In this document: positions 21,900-31,912 of the stretch, in pieces
How the letters are laid out: each line of letters begins with the position of its first letter
How positions within the stretch are numbered: the stretch's first letter is position 1
NCBI RefSeq assembly: GCF_964253025.1
Contig: NZ_CAXUQC020000001.1
Coordinates: 1,364,001 to 1,428,000, forward strand
Direction of reading: 5' to 3'
Length of the DNA: 64,000 nucleotides
From: Rhizobacter sp964253025
Lineage (GTDB): Bacteria > Pseudomonadota > Gammaproteobacteria > Burkholderiales > Burkholderiaceae_C
Made by a program: the position numbers and the translations under genes
Notes under the pieces: model-generated
The model's input: only the letters and a program-made list of their open reading frames with translations
Database searches by the model: none
Told to the model about the DNA's origin: nothing

Positions 21900-24806
21900 T
21901 CAGTCCTGCGTATCGTCCGCCGTGACGGGAACGCAGCTGCAGAAGAGATTGCGATCGCCGTACACGTTGTCCACCCGCCCGACCGGGGCCCAGTACTTCT
22001 GCTGGCGCAGGCTGCGCACGGGATAGGCCGCCTCCTCGCGCGAGTAGGGGTGCGGCCAATCGGCCTTGAGCAGCGCTTCGGTGGTGTGGGGCGCTGCCTT
22101 CAGCGGGTTGTCCTCCCGCGGCCATTGGCCCTCTTCCACGCGAGCGATCTCGCCGCGGATGGCGATCATGGCATCGCAGAACCGGTCCAGCTCCTTCAGC
22201 GGTTCGCTCTCGGTCGGTTCGACCATCAGCGTGCCCGCCACCGGGAAGCTCAGCGTGGGGGCATGAAAACCGTAGTCGATGAGGCGCTTGGCGACGTCCT
22301 CGGCCGAGATGCCGGAGGTGTCCTTGAGCGGTCGCAGGTCGAGGATGCACTCGTGTGCGACACCGCCGCCCTTGACGCCGTCGATGTTGCCGCTGAAGTG
22401 GATGTCGTAGTGATCGGCCAGCCGGGCGGCCACGTAGTTCGCGCTCAGGATGGCGGTTTCGGTGGCCGCCTTGAGGCCGTCGGCGCCCATCATGCGGACG
22501 TACATCCAGCTGATGGGCAGCACGGCGGCGTTGCCGAGCGGAGCGGCGGAGACGGCGCCCACGCGCGGCGTGTCGATGCCGAGGCCGGCGGAGCGGTGGG
22601 CCGGCAAGAACGGCACCAGGTCCTCGACGACGCAGACGGGTCCCACGCCAGGACCGCCACCGCCGTGGGGGATGCAGAAGGTCTTGTGCAGGTTGAGGTG
22701 GCTCACGTCGCCGCCGAACTCGCCCGGAGCGGCCACGCCCACCAGCGCGTTCATGTTGGCGCCGTCGACATACACCCGGCCGCCGTGCTGGTGGACCAGC
22801 GCGCACAGTTCCTTGACGCGGGTCTCGAAGACGCCGTAGGTCGAGGGATAGGTGATCATCACGCATGCGAGCTTGGCGCTGTGCTGCTCGCACTTGGCCT
22901 TCAGGTCCACCATGTCGACGTTGCCATCGGCATCGCATCGGGTCACGACCACCTGCATGCCGGTCATCTGGGCGCTGGCCGGGTTGGTGCCGTGCGCGGA
23001 CTCGGGGATCAGGCAGATGTTGCGGTGGCCCTCGCCACGCGACTCATGGAACGCCTTGATGACCAGCAGGCCGGCATATTCGCCTTGCGAGCCGGCGTTG
23101 GGCTGCAGGCTGATGCCCGCGTAGCCGGTGGCCTGGCACAGCCAGTCGCGCAGTTGCTGGTCAAGTTCGGCGTAGCCTGCGAGCTGGTCGGCCGGTGCGA
23201 ACGGATGCAGGTTGGCGAACTCGGGCCAGGTGATGGGAATCATCTCGCTGGTGGCGTTCAGCTTCATCGTGCATGAGCCTAGCGGAATCATGCTGCGGTC
23301 GAGCGCCAGGTCCTTGTCGGACAGGCTACGGATGTAGCGCAGCATCTCGGTCTCGGAGTGATGGGTGTTGAACACGGGATGCGTGAGGAACTCGCTCGTG
23401 CGCGCGAGTGCTGCCGGCAACAGCGTTTCCGCGCCGTCGGCCACGCTCTCGAACCCCGGCGCCGGCTTGCCCTTGGCGAAGAGGCCCCACAGTGCCGTGA
23501 TGTCGTCGCGCGAGGTGGTTTCGTCGAGCGAGATGCCGACGGCGTCCACGGCCGCACGGCGCAGGTTGTAGCCCGCGGCGCGGGCGGCAGCCATCAGGGC
23601 ATGGGTCTCGCCACCGGTGCGCAGCACGACGGTGTCGAAGGCATGCTCGTGCGTCAGCGTGGCGCCCAGGCTGCGCAGGCCGGCGGCCAGGATGCCGGTA
23701 TAGCGGGCGACGCGACGGGCGATGCGTTGCAGGCCCAGCGGGCCGTGATAGACGGCGTACATGCTGGCCACGACGGCGGGCAGCACCTGCGCCGTGCAGA
23801 TGTTCGAGGTGGCCTTCTCGCGGCGGATGTGCTGTTCACGCGTCTGCAACGCCAGCCGGTAGGCCGGGTTGCCGTGCGCGTCGACGCTCACGCCGACCAG
23901 ACGGCCGGGCATGGAGCGCTTGAATTCGTCCCGGGTCGCCATGTAGGCGGCGTGCGGGCCGCCGTTGCCCATGGGCATGCCAAAGCGCTGCGTGTTGCCG
24001 ACCGCAATGTCAGCACCCATCTCGCCGGGCGCCTTGAGCAGCGTGAGCGCGAGGAGGTCCGCCGCCACGATGGCCAGCCCGCTCGAGGCGTGCACGGCCT
24101 CGATGAGCGGCCCGAGGTCGCGCACCCGGCCATCCACGCCGGGATACTGGAACAGGGCGGCGAACGCGCCCGCTGCACCGGCCCCGTCGGCCGGCCCGGT
24201 GACGACCGTGATGCCCAGTGGCTGGGCGCGCGTGCGGACCACCTCCAGCGTTTGCGGCAGCACGTCGTCGGCCACGAAGAAGGTCGTGCTCTTGCTCTTG
24301 CCGACCCGCATCGCGAGCGTCATGGCCTCGGCTGCGGCGGTCGCTTCGTCCAGCATGGACGAGCCGGCGATGGCCAGGCCGGTCAAGTCGCACACCATGG
24401 TCTGGAAGTTCACCAGCGCTTCCATGCGACCCTGCGAGATCTCCGCCTGGTACGGCGTGTAGGCGGTGTACCAGGCCGGGTTCTCGAGCACGTTGCGAAG
24501 GATGACCCCCGGCGTGATGGTGCCGTGGTAACCCTGCCCGATGCAGCTGCGCAGCACCTGGTTGCGAGAGGCGATGCGCTTGAGTTCCGCCAGCGCCCGG
24601 GCCTCGGTGAGCGGGGGCGGGAGTTCCATCGGCGTCGGCCTGGCGATGGCCCGCGGCACGATCGCGTCGATCAGCGCGCGTCGGGACTGCGGCCCGATGA
24701 CCGAAAGCATCTGCCGTTCTTCGGCCTCTTCGATGCCGATGTGGCGGGCGACGAATTCCGCAGCGTTCTCGAGCGCGGCGAGTGAGGGGGCAGGGGACTT
24801 CAGCAT
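21900..24806 (-). CDS. gcvP: Glycine dehydrogenase (decarboxylating), P-protein
   Basis: A 968-residue PLP enzyme that decarboxylates glycine and loads the aminomethyl group on the lipoyl arm of GcvH. Fused alpha/beta halves, full length for the family. The start FVARHIGIEEAEERQML (~19) and the C-terminal PLP site NLHKTFCIPHGGGGPGVGP are diagnostic. Third gene of the gcvT-gcvH-gcvP operon, 53 bp after gcvH. Confidence 0.97.
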   Translation of the reverse strand: MLKSPAPSLAALENAAEFVARHIGIEEAEERQMLSVIGPQSRRALIDAIVPRAIARPTPMELPPPLTEARALAELKRIASRNQVLRSCIGQGYHGTITPGVILRNVLENPAWYTAYTPYQAEISQGRMEALVNFQTMVCDLTGLAIAGSSMLDEATAAAEAMTLAMRVGKSKSTTFFVADDVLPQTLEVVRTRAQPLGITVVTGPADGAGAAGAFAALFQYPGVDGRVRDLGPLIEAVHASSGLAIVAADLLALTLLKAPGEMGADIAVGNTQRFGMPMGNGGPHAAYMATRDEFKRSMPGRLVGVSVDAHGNPAYRLALQTREQHIRREKATSNICTAQVLPAVVASMYAVYHGPLGLQRIARRVARYTGILAAGLRSLGATLTHEHAFDTVVLRTGGETHALMAAARAAGYNLRRAAVDAVGISLDETTSRDDITALWGLFAKGKPAPGFESVADGAETLLPAALARTSEFLTHPVFNTHHSETEMLRYIRSLSDKDLALDRSMIPLGSCTMKLNATSEMIPITWPEFANLHPFAPADQLAGYAELDQQLRDWLCQATGYAGISLQPNAGSQGEYAGLLVIKAFHESRGEGHRNICLIPESAHGTNPASAQMTGMQVVVTRCDADGNVDMVDLKAKCEQHSAKLACVMITYPSTYGVFETRVKELCALVHQHGGRVYVDGANMNALVGVAAPGEFGGDVSHLNLHKTFCIPHGGGGPGVGPVCVVEDLVPFLPAHRSAGLGIDTPRVGAVSAAPLGNAAVLPISWMYVRMMGADGLKAATETAILSANYVAARLADHYDIHFSGNIDGVKGGGVAHECILDLRPLKDTSGISAEDVAKRLIDYGFHAPTLSFPVAGTLMVEPTESEPLKELDRFCDAMIAIRGEIARVEEGQWPREDNPLKAAPHTTEALLKADWPHPYSREEAAYPVRSLRQQKYWAPVGRVDNVYGDRNLFCSCVPVTADDTQD

Positions 24807-24859
24807 GGCGGGCAGATCCAGGAACGGGCGGAGGGGCGGGTGCAGCGGGGGAAGGCGGG

Positions 24860-25228
24860 TCAGCTGTTCTTGACGAGTGCGTCGTACGCGGTGGCGTCGA
24901 GCAGGCCGGTCAGTTCGCCGGCGTCGGCCACGCGCATCTTGAAGAACCAGCCTGCACCCAGCGGGTCGGTGTTCGCGAGCGACGGGTCGGCACGCAGGGC
25001 TTCGTTCACTTCGACGACCTCGCCCGTGACCGGCATGTACAGGTCGGCCGCCGCCTTGACGGATTCGACGACGCCGGCGACTTCGCCCTTGTTGAAGGTG
25101 GCGCCCACGGCGGGCAGGTCGACGAACACCACGTCACCCAGGGCATCCTGGGCATGCACGGTGATCCCGACGGTGGCGGGGGTGTCGGTGGTGATCCACT
25201 CGTGTTCGGACGTGAAGAGGGTGGTCAT
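24860..25228 (-). CDS. gcvH: Glycine cleavage system H protein
   Basis: A 122-residue lipoyl carrier. Begins MTTLFTSEHEWITTD; the lipoylated Lys is in VVESVKAAADLY (~62). It shuttles the methylamine group between P, T and L proteins. Lies 113 bp after gcvT and before gcvP in the riboswitch-controlled operon. No gcvL is nearby, so the shared dihydrolipoamide dehydrogenase must be encoded elsewhere. Confidence 0.97.
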   Translation of the reverse strand: MTTLFTSEHEWITTDTPATVGITVHAQDALGDVVFVDLPAVGATFNKGEVAGVVESVKAAADLYMPVTGEVVEVNEALRADPSLANTDPLGAGWFFKMRVADAGELTGLLDATAYDALVKNS

Positions 25229-25341
25229 CGGTCAGCTCCTGTGTGGCCCATCGCGGCGGAGTGGGCGTTCGTGAAAGGGAAGAACGGAAGGAAAGGGATG
25301 GTGAACGCGCTGCGCCGCCGGAGGCGCGCCGCGGCGTTCGC

Positions 25342-26460
25342 TCAACGCTTGTAGCGGTGCGGGACGAAGGGCATCGGCGCCACGCGCATGGGCTGGCGCT
25401 TGCCCCGAACCTCGGCGAACACCTCGTGGTGGGGCAGGGCGTGGTTGCTGGCCAGATAGGCCATGGCGATCGGCTGATTGACCGACGGTGCCAGGGTGCC
25501 GCTCGTCACGTGGCCGAGCTTGTGGCCGGTGGTGTCGACGAGCAGCGCGCCCTCGCGCACCGGCAGGCGCTCCAGGCCGACGAGGCCCACGCGCTTGTTC
25601 GTCGTGCCGCTCGCCAGTTGGGAATCGATCACCGATGCGCCGGGATAGCCGCCGTGGCGCGCGCCACCTGCCCGGCGCACCTTCTGGATGGCCCAGGTCA
25701 GGCCGGCCTCGACGGGCGTCGTCGCCTCGTTGATGTCGTGGCCGTAGAGGCACAGCCCCGCTTCGAGGCGCAGCGTGTCGCGTGCGCCCAGCCCGACCGG
25801 GCGCACCTGTGGCATCGCAAGCAGCGTCCGGGCGAGGTGCTCGGCACGATCGGCCGGCACGGAAATCTCGAAGCCGTCCTCACCCGTGTAGCCCGAGCGG
25901 GTGACGAAGCACTCGATGCCGGCAAGCGAAAGCGTCCCGCCGGTCATGAAGGTCAGCGACCCGGCCTTCGGATCGAGGTGCTCGAGCGCCTCGACCGCCT
26001 TCGGTCCCTGCAGGGCGAGGAGTGCCTGCTCGGGCATGGGATGCACGCCGCAGCGGTGCCCGATCTGCGTTTGGAGGTGGGCGATGTCCGCCGCCTTGCA
26101 GCCCGCGTTGACGATCAGCAGCAGGTCGTTCGCACGACGGGTGATCATCAGGTCGTCGAGGATGCCGCCGCTCGCATTGGTGAAGAACGCGTAGCGCTGC
26201 TTGTTGACGGGGAGGTCCACCACGTCGACGGGCACCAGCGTTTCCAGCGCCCGTGCCGCGTCGTCGCCGGTCAGTCGCACCTGGCCCATGTGGGAGACGT
26301 CGAAGAGCGCTGCGGCTTCCCGGCAGTGCTTGTGCTCCGCGATGATGCCGCCGGGGTAGTTCACCGGCATCTCGTAGCCAGCGAAGGGAACCATCTTGGC
26401 GCCCAGTTCGACGTGGAGTGCGTGGAGCGGGGTCCGGGACAGGGGGGCGGGCTGGGACAT
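25342..26460 (-). CDS. gcvT: Aminomethyltransferase, glycine cleavage T protein
   Basis: A 372-residue folate-dependent T protein that transfers the methylene group to tetrahydrofolate and releases ammonia. Family motifs: RTPLHALHVELGAKMVPFAG, YPGGIIAEHKHCREAAALFD and SGYTGEDGFEIS. The conserved Asp-containing MGQVRLTGDDA is present. ATG 26460 lies ~50 bp downstream of the tandem glycine aptamer. First gene of the operon. Confidence 0.96.
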   Translation of the reverse strand: MSQPAPLSRTPLHALHVELGAKMVPFAGYEMPVNYPGGIIAEHKHCREAAALFDVSHMGQVRLTGDDAARALETLVPVDVVDLPVNKQRYAFFTNASGGILDDLMITRRANDLLLIVNAGCKAADIAHLQTQIGHRCGVHPMPEQALLALQGPKAVEALEHLDPKAGSLTFMTGGTLSLAGIECFVTRSGYTGEDGFEISVPADRAEHLARTLLAMPQVRPVGLGARDTLRLEAGLCLYGHDINEATTPVEAGLTWAIQKVRRAGGARHGGYPGASVIDSQLASGTTNKRVGLVGLERLPVREGALLVDTTGHKLGHVTSGTLAPSVNQPIAMAYLASNHALPHHEVFAEVRGKRQPMRVAPMPFVPHRYKR

Positions 26461-26511
26461 GCGGTTCTCCGGCAAGGGCAATCGTTCGGCCACCATGATC
26501 GGTGGGGATGC

Positions 26512-26746
26512 CCTCGCTGTCCGCTTTACCTGAGAGATTGGCGGGGGTTCGTGCCGACACCTGCCGCTTGCCCCTTCGGTGGGCCGGCCCACCCGTTGAA
26601 GGGTCACCAGCCTCTCTCCAGTGAGGAACGCACCGTTTCCGGTGCGCTTGCCAGTCCTTTTGCCTGAGCGTTCTCGTGGCGCGGTCAATGCCGCAGTCCC
26701 TCGCCACTCGCCTTCGGCGGCCCCGTGAGGGGCTCTCTCCTGACAG
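26512..26746 (-). promoter_or_regulatory. Tandem glycine riboswitch upstream of gcvT
   Basis: Read on the minus strand there are two aptamers in series. The first has GGAGAGAGCC (from ~26741), GCCGAAGGCG and GCTCAGGCAAAAGGAC. The second has TGGAGAGAGGC, CACCGAAGGGGCAAGC and ATCTCTCAGGTAAAGCGGAC, ending near 26519. These are the hallmark conserved segments of the glycine (gcvT) riboswitch, in the usual tandem arrangement. It should raise expression of gcvT-H-P when glycine is plentiful. Confidence 0.93.
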
Positions 26747-27041
26747 CCGCGAGTGTACCCGTTCGCCGCCGGGTTTCGCGGTGCGACGCCGTGCCGTCGG
26801 AGTCGTTGCCCGCCCGCCCCGGCAGCGCGGTCACCTCCGGATCCTGGAACGGCCGCGCAGTTCCGAACTTGAGGGCGCCACCCGCGGCATCCGTCACGCA
26901 AGCCGGGAACGTTGCCTCCTGTCGCACTCGCTTACGGAAAACGGGTGTTGGCGCAGTACGCGATGACGAAACGAATGACAGAGGCCGTCCTGCTGCTGCA
27001 GCGCAGGCGGTCCTGGCTCCACTTACGAATCGGATGTACTG

Positions 27042-28508
27042 ATGAACACGCTCAAGATGCCCGCACGGGCGCCCCTGTTTTCCGTCCTGTGGATCGCCAT
27101 GCTGGCTGCCGGTTGTGGCGGCGGTGGCGCCGACACGACGACGTCACCCACGGCAGACGCCGCCCCGGCCCCGGTTGTCGGCGTTGCCGAAACCGCGCCC
27201 ACGGTTGACGTCGCACAGGACGATCACGCCGCTCGGACAAGCTACACCGTCCTTCCCGACGAGGTCGTCGTCAACAACCTCTTCAGTGACGGCCTGAACG
27301 GCTGGACCGTCGGAGACGCCGTCCTGGTCAACAGTGCCTTGCGGCCTGGCGGCAAGGCACTCAACGTCGGATGGCGTGCGCTGCAGAACTTCGCACCCGG
27401 CGTGGCGATCAAGCCCGGTGTGTCGTACACGGTGAAAGTCCGCGCACGCAATGAGAGGACGACCGGCAGCGCGACCGTCGCGCTGAAGTTCCAGATTCCG
27501 CCGTACAACGAGGCCTTCCGTACCAGCAAGGTCGTCGTCACCGGCAACACGTACAAGGACTACGAATTCCAGTTCACGGCGCCGGTCTACACGCGGGCGG
27601 AACTCAGCATTCTCGCGAGCGGCACCCGCACCATCGTCGACAGCGTGTCGATGAAGATGCGCTCGGCCATCCCGGTCACCGAACCGGTGCCGGCGGCCAC
27701 CTATGCCACCACCTCGACGAACGCAAGTGGCTCATTCGTCCCTGCCGGCTACTCGCTGGCTTTCAACGACGAGTTCAACGGCACGACGCTGGACCGCACG
27801 AAGTGGCACACCCGCTTCATTTACAACAGCGGCACGAACGACCGCATGCACGACGAGAAGCAGCGTTATCGCGACAACGACAACCACCGCGTCGCCAACG
27901 GCGTGCTCAGCCTCGTGGCCCGCAAGGTGCGCAACGACGACCCCAACGGCATCAACTACGAGTCCGGGATGATCCGATCGGACTGGACCACCCGCTACGG
28001 CTACTTCGAGGCCCGGGTGAAGATGCCGGGTGGCGTGGGCGTGTGGCCGGCCTTCTGGCTCAACTCCGACGTGTCGGAGAGTGGGCGCCTCGGCTGGCCG
28101 CCCGAGATCGACATCTTCGAGTTCGTGAACAACGGCGTCGAGGACAAGGTCGACATGATCCACTCCAACGTGGTGACGAACGATCGCAAGAACTCGCAGG
28201 TCTTCTATGCGGACCCTGCCTACAACCTGCAGTGGACCTACTGGAAGGCGCCCTACAGCTTCGCGGATGACTTCCACGTGATCGGTGCCGAATGGACGCC
28301 GACCACCGTCACGATGTACATCGACGGCAAGAAGATCTACACCCGCGCATCGACGTGGACGTATGACGATCTCACGCTGGGTGGCCCCGCGCACATCCTG
28401 CTCAACCTGGCCATCGGCGGCGCCTGGGCGGGCCGCCATGGCATCGATGACACGGCCTTCCCGCAGGCTCTGCAGATCGACTGGGTGCGGGCCTACAAGA
28501 AGAACTGA
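27042..28508 (+). CDS. Secreted lipoprotein glycoside hydrolase family 16 glucanase
   Basis: A 488-residue protein. Lipobox LAAGC (Cys25) followed by a Gly run predicts a lipoprotein. Residues ~70-205 form a beta-sandwich carbohydrate-binding-like module (VVNNLFSDGLNGWTVGDA). Residues ~235-488 are GH16, with the catalytic signature Glu355-Ile-Asp357-Ile-Phe-Glu360 and FWLNSD just before it. GH16 members cleave beta-1,3 or mixed-linkage glucans, agarose or similar; laminarinase/lichenase activity is most likely but not certain. Single gene ending at a strong terminator. The ~295 bp upstream hold no other gene. Confidence 0.93.
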   Translation: MNTLKMPARAPLFSVLWIAMLAAGCGGGGADTTTSPTADAAPAPVVGVAETAPTVDVAQDDHAARTSYTVLPDEVVVNNLFSDGLNGWTVGDAVLVNSALRPGGKALNVGWRALQNFAPGVAIKPGVSYTVKVRARNERTTGSATVALKFQIPPYNEAFRTSKVVVTGNTYKDYEFQFTAPVYTRAELSILASGTRTIVDSVSMKMRSAIPVTEPVPAATYATTSTNASGSFVPAGYSLAFNDEFNGTTLDRTKWHTRFIYNSGTNDRMHDEKQRYRDNDNHRVANGVLSLVARKVRNDDPNGINYESGMIRSDWTTRYGYFEARVKMPGGVGVWPAFWLNSDVSESGRLGWPPEIDIFEFVNNGVEDKVDMIHSNVVTNDRKNSQVFYADPAYNLQWTYWKAPYSFADDFHVIGAEWTPTTVTMYIDGKKIYTRASTWTYDDLTLGGPAHILLNLAIGGAWAGRHGIDDTAFPQALQIDWVRAYKKN

Positions 28509-28541
28509 TCGACGCAGCGGTGCACGCACCGCGTGAAAAGC

Positions 28542-28579
28542 AAACGGCCCCCGGCGCGCAAGCGGCGGGGGCCGTTTTC
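28542..28579. terminator. Bidirectional rho-independent terminator
   Basis: AAACGGCCCCCG, a loop of about a dozen bases, then CGGGGGCCGTTTT. The long GC stem has an A-run on the left and a T-run on the right, so it can stop both the GH16 transcript and the convergent etfD transcript. Confidence 0.88.
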
Positions 28580-28609
28580 ATGGAACAGCGGGACTCGCCC
28601 GCTGCGGCG

Positions 28610-30295
28610 TCACATGCCCGAGTAGTTCGGGCCGCCGCCGCCTTCGGGCGTCACCCAGACGATGTTCTGGGTGGGGTCCTTGATGTCGCAGGTCTTGCAG
28701 TGCACGCAGTTCTGCGCGTTGATCTGCAGGCGGTCGGTGTTGTCGGCGTTCTTGACGAACTCGTAGACACCGGCCGGGCAGTAGCGCGACTCCGGCCCTG
28801 CGTACTTGGCGAGGTTCACGTTGACCGGCACCGACGCATCCTTCAGCGTCAGGTGGGCGGGCTGGTGCTCCTCGTGGTTCGTGTTGCTCACGAAGACGCT
28901 GCTGAGGCGGTCGAAGGTGATCTTGCCGTCGGGCTTCGGGTAGACGATCTGCGGGAACTCCGACGCCGGGCGCAACATCGCGTGGTCGGGCACCGTGCGG
29001 CGCTTGGTCCACGGCGGCGTCTTGATGCCGAGCTTCGGCAGCAGCCAGTACTCGATGCCGTTCATCAGGCCGCCCACCATGTTGCCGAGCTTGAACCAGC
29101 CCTTGAAGTTGCGCGAGGCGTGCAGTTCCTCGTGCAGCCAGCTCTTCTCGAAGGCGGCCGGGTAGGCGCTCAGCTCGTCATGCTGGCGCCCTGCGGTGAC
29201 CGCCTCGAAGAGGGCGTCCGCGGCGAGCATGCCGGTCTTGATGGCCGCGTGGCTGCCCTTGATGCGGGCGCCGTTCAGGAAGCCGGCGTCGCAGCCGACC
29301 AGCAGGCCGCCCGGGAAGACGGGCTTGGGCAGACTCAGCAGGCCGCCGGTCGTGATGGCGCGCGCGCCGTAACTCAGGCGTTTGCCGCCCTCGAGGTATT
29401 TGAGGATCGCCGGATGGGTCTTCCAGCGCTGCATTTCCTCGAACGGGCTGATCCACGGGTTGGCGTAGTCGAGGCCGGTGACCAGGCCCAGCGTGACCTT
29501 GTTGTCCTCCAGGTGGTACATGAAGCCGCCACCGTAGGTGCTGTCATCCATCGGCCAGCCGGCCGTGTGGACGACGAGACCGGCGCGGTGCTTGGCCGGG
29601 TCAATCTCCCAGAGTTCCTTCACGCCGATGGCGTAGGCCTGGGGGTCGCGGCCGGCATCGAGCTTGAACTTGCCGATGAGCTGCTTGCCCAGGTGCCCGC
29701 GCGAGCCTTCGGCGAACACGGTGTACTTGCCATGCAGTTCCATGCCGAGCTGGAAGTTCTCGTTCGGCTGGCCATCCTTGCCGATGCCCAGGTTGCCGGT
29801 GGCGACGCCCTTGACCCGGCCCTGCTCGTCGTACAGCACTTCGGCAGCGGGGAAGCCGGGGAAGATCTCGACGCCCAGGGCTTCGGCCTGCTGCGCCATC
29901 CAGCGCACCACGTTGCCCAGGCTGATGGCGTAGTTGCCTTCGTTGTGGAAGTTGTTCGGGATGAGCCACTTCGGGAACGACAACGAGCCCGTCTTGGTGA
30001 GCCACATCACTTCGTCGGCCGTGACCGGCTGGTTGAGCGGGGCGCCTTGCGCTTTCCAGTCGGGGATCAGCTCGGTGAGGGCCTGCGGGTCCATCACGGC
30101 ACCGCTCAGGATGTGGGCCCCCGGCTCGGACCCCTTCTCCAGCACGACCACGGAGATGTCCTTCTCCTGCTTGGCCGCCAGCTGCTTGAGGCGGATGGCG
30201 GTGGCCAACCCTGCCGGGCCGCCGCCTACGACGACGACGTCGTACTCCATGGCTTCGCGCGGACCGTACTGGGCGAGAATTTCTTGGGGGGTCAT
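28610..30295 (-). CDS. Electron transfer flavoprotein-ubiquinone oxidoreductase
   Basis: A 561-residue membrane-associated enzyme that moves electrons from ETF to ubiquinone, needed for fatty-acid and amino-acid oxidation. FAD motif VVVGGGPAGLATAIRL is near residue 21. The C-terminal 4Fe-4S domain has RYCPAGVYEF and NCVHCKTCDIKDPTQNI, supplying the cluster cysteines. AAGGAG just upstream fixes ATG 30295, though the frame stays open to 30337. The length equals the family norm. Confidence 0.95.
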   Translation of the reverse strand: MTPQEILAQYGPREAMEYDVVVVGGGPAGLATAIRLKQLAAKQEKDISVVVLEKGSEPGAHILSGAVMDPQALTELIPDWKAQGAPLNQPVTADEVMWLTKTGSLSFPKWLIPNNFHNEGNYAISLGNVVRWMAQQAEALGVEIFPGFPAAEVLYDEQGRVKGVATGNLGIGKDGQPNENFQLGMELHGKYTVFAEGSRGHLGKQLIGKFKLDAGRDPQAYAIGVKELWEIDPAKHRAGLVVHTAGWPMDDSTYGGGFMYHLEDNKVTLGLVTGLDYANPWISPFEEMQRWKTHPAILKYLEGGKRLSYGARAITTGGLLSLPKPVFPGGLLVGCDAGFLNGARIKGSHAAIKTGMLAADALFEAVTAGRQHDELSAYPAAFEKSWLHEELHASRNFKGWFKLGNMVGGLMNGIEYWLLPKLGIKTPPWTKRRTVPDHAMLRPASEFPQIVYPKPDGKITFDRLSSVFVSNTNHEEHQPAHLTLKDASVPVNVNLAKYAGPESRYCPAGVYEFVKNADNTDRLQINAQNCVHCKTCDIKDPTQNIVWVTPEGGGGPNYSGM

Positions 30296-30457
30296 GCAGT
30301 CTCCTTGAATCAGGCGTTCAATCAGTTCAACGCGCATTCTAATTGGCGCAAGCGGCGAAAACGAACGGTCGTTCTATGATGCGGCGCGCACGCCACGCCC
30401 GGAGGGCCCGTGCTATCTTCATCGCTCGACGACGAACGAATGAACGAGGAGATTTGC

Positions 30458-31240
30458 ATGAGCTACAGCATCGACCTGTCCGGGCGCGTGGCGCTGGTCA
30501 CCGGCGCTTCGAGCGGACTGGGCGAGCAGTTCGCCAAGACGCTGGCCGCTGCGGGCGCCGCCGTGGTGCTGGCCGGCCGCCGGGTGGAGCGCCTCAAGAC
30601 GCTGCGCGCCGAGATTGAGGCCGCCGGTGGTGACGCCCACGTGGTGGCGCTCGACGTCACCGATCACGACAGCATCAAGGCGGCCGTTGCCCACGCCGAA
30701 ACGGAGATGGGCACGCTCGACATCCTGGTCAACAACTCCGGCGTGAGCACCACGCAGAAGCTCACCGACGTGTCCCCCGAGGACTACGACTACGTGATGG
30801 ACACCAACACCAAGGGTGCCTTCTTCGTGGCGCAGGAGGTGGGCAAGCGCATGCTCGCCCGCGCGCGCGGCGCGGCGCCCGGCACCTTCACCGGCGGGCG
30901 CATCGTCAACATCGCCTCGATGGCAGGCCTGAAGCCCCTGAGCCAGATCGGCGTGTACGCCATGAGCAAGGCGGCCGTCGTCCACATGACCCGGGCCATG
31001 GCGCTGGAGTGGGGCCGCTTCGGCATCAACGTCAACGCCATCTGCCCCGGCTACATCGACACCGAGATCAACCACCACCACTGGCAGACCGAGCAGGGGC
31101 AGAAGCTGATCAGCATGATGCCGCGCAAGCGCATCGGTCAGCCGAAGGACCTAGACGCCGTGCTCATGCTGCTGTGCTCCAACGAAAGCCACTTCATCAA
31201 CGGCGCCGTGATCCAGGCCGACGATGGCTTTGCGATCTGA
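30458..31240 (+). CDS. SDR family oxidoreductase
   Basis: A 260-residue NAD(P)-dependent short-chain dehydrogenase. Cofactor motif TGASSGLGEQ (~16-25), NNSG (~96), catalytic Ser in NIASMAG and Tyr-x3-Lys in YAMSK. GRR after the second strand suggests NADPH preference. C-terminal INGAVIQADDGFAI is typical. GAGGAG precedes ATG 30458. Substrate not evident. It lies just upstream of the YceH gene, possibly one transcript. Confidence 0.88.
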   Translation: MSYSIDLSGRVALVTGASSGLGEQFAKTLAAAGAAVVLAGRRVERLKTLRAEIEAAGGDAHVVALDVTDHDSIKAAVAHAETEMGTLDILVNNSGVSTTQKLTDVSPEDYDYVMDTNTKGAFFVAQEVGKRMLARARGAAPGTFTGGRIVNIASMAGLKPLSQIGVYAMSKAAVVHMTRAMALEWGRFGINVNAICPGYIDTEINHHHWQTEQGQKLISMMPRKRIGQPKDLDAVLMLLCSNESHFINGAVIQADDGFAI

Positions 31241-31246
31241 TCGTTG

Positions 31247-31912
31247 ATGAGAGCCTTGTCCTTGCTGGAAGCCCGCGTGCTGGGGGTGCTGATCGAAAAG
31301 GCGCACACCGTGCCGGACAGCTATCCGCTGTCCCTGAACGCCCTGGTGGGCGGGTGCAACCAGAAGACGGCCCGAGAGCCGGTGATCAACGCGGCCGAGT
31401 CGGAGGTGCAGTCCGCCGTCGATGCGCTGAAGGCGCTGCATCTGGTGTTCGAGTCCAGCGGGTCGCGCGTCACCCGCTACGAGCACAACCTCGGCCGCGC
31501 GCTGGCGCTGCCGTCGGCCTCCGTGGCGTTGCTGGCCGTGCTGATGCTGCGCGGCCCGCAGACCAGTTCCGAGTTGCGCAGCAACAGCGAACGCCTGCAT
31601 CGCTTCGCCGATGTGTCATCGGTCGAGGCGTTCCTCGATGAACTGGCCAACCGCAGCGAGGAAAAGGGCGGCCCGCTGGTCGTCCGGTTGCCTCGCGCGC
31701 CCGGTGCACGCGAGTCGCGCTGGACCCATCTCCTCGGCGGGGCCGTCGACCTGACGGCATTGCCGTTGGCAGCGGAGTCGGCCGAGTTCGTGGCCGCGAG
31801 CGAACTGGCGGCACTGAAATCCCAGCAGGACGCCATGCAACGTGAAATCGCGACGCTGCAGGCGCTTGTCCAACGGCTTTACACCGAACTCGGGGTGAGC
31901 CGCAACGTCTGA
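31247..31912 (+). CDS. YceH family (DUF480) protein
   Basis: A 221-residue cytoplasmic protein with the DUF480 signature LLEARVLGVLIEKAHTVPD and YPLSLNALVGGCNQKTAREP, tandem winged-helix folds, then a C-terminal coiled-coil (ALKSQQDAMQREIATLQALV). The function of the family is unknown; the folds suggest nucleic acid or protein binding. A TTG directly before ATG 31247 is also in frame. The gap to the SDR is only a few bases. Confidence 0.88.
   Translation: MRALSLLEARVLGVLIEKAHTVPDSYPLSLNALVGGCNQKTAREPVINAAESEVQSAVDALKALHLVFESSGSRVTRYEHNLGRALALPSASVALLAVLMLRGPQTSSELRSNSERLHRFADVSSVEAFLDELANRSEEKGGPLVVRLPRAPGARESRWTHLLGGAVDLTALPLAAESAEFVAASELAALKSQQDAMQREIATLQALVQRLYTELGVSRNV

Noticed and set aside
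21102..23276. 724-codon plus-strand open frame over the hydrolase and gcvP
   Set aside because: Antisense shadow of gcvP and its downstream hydrolase; no recognisable domain.
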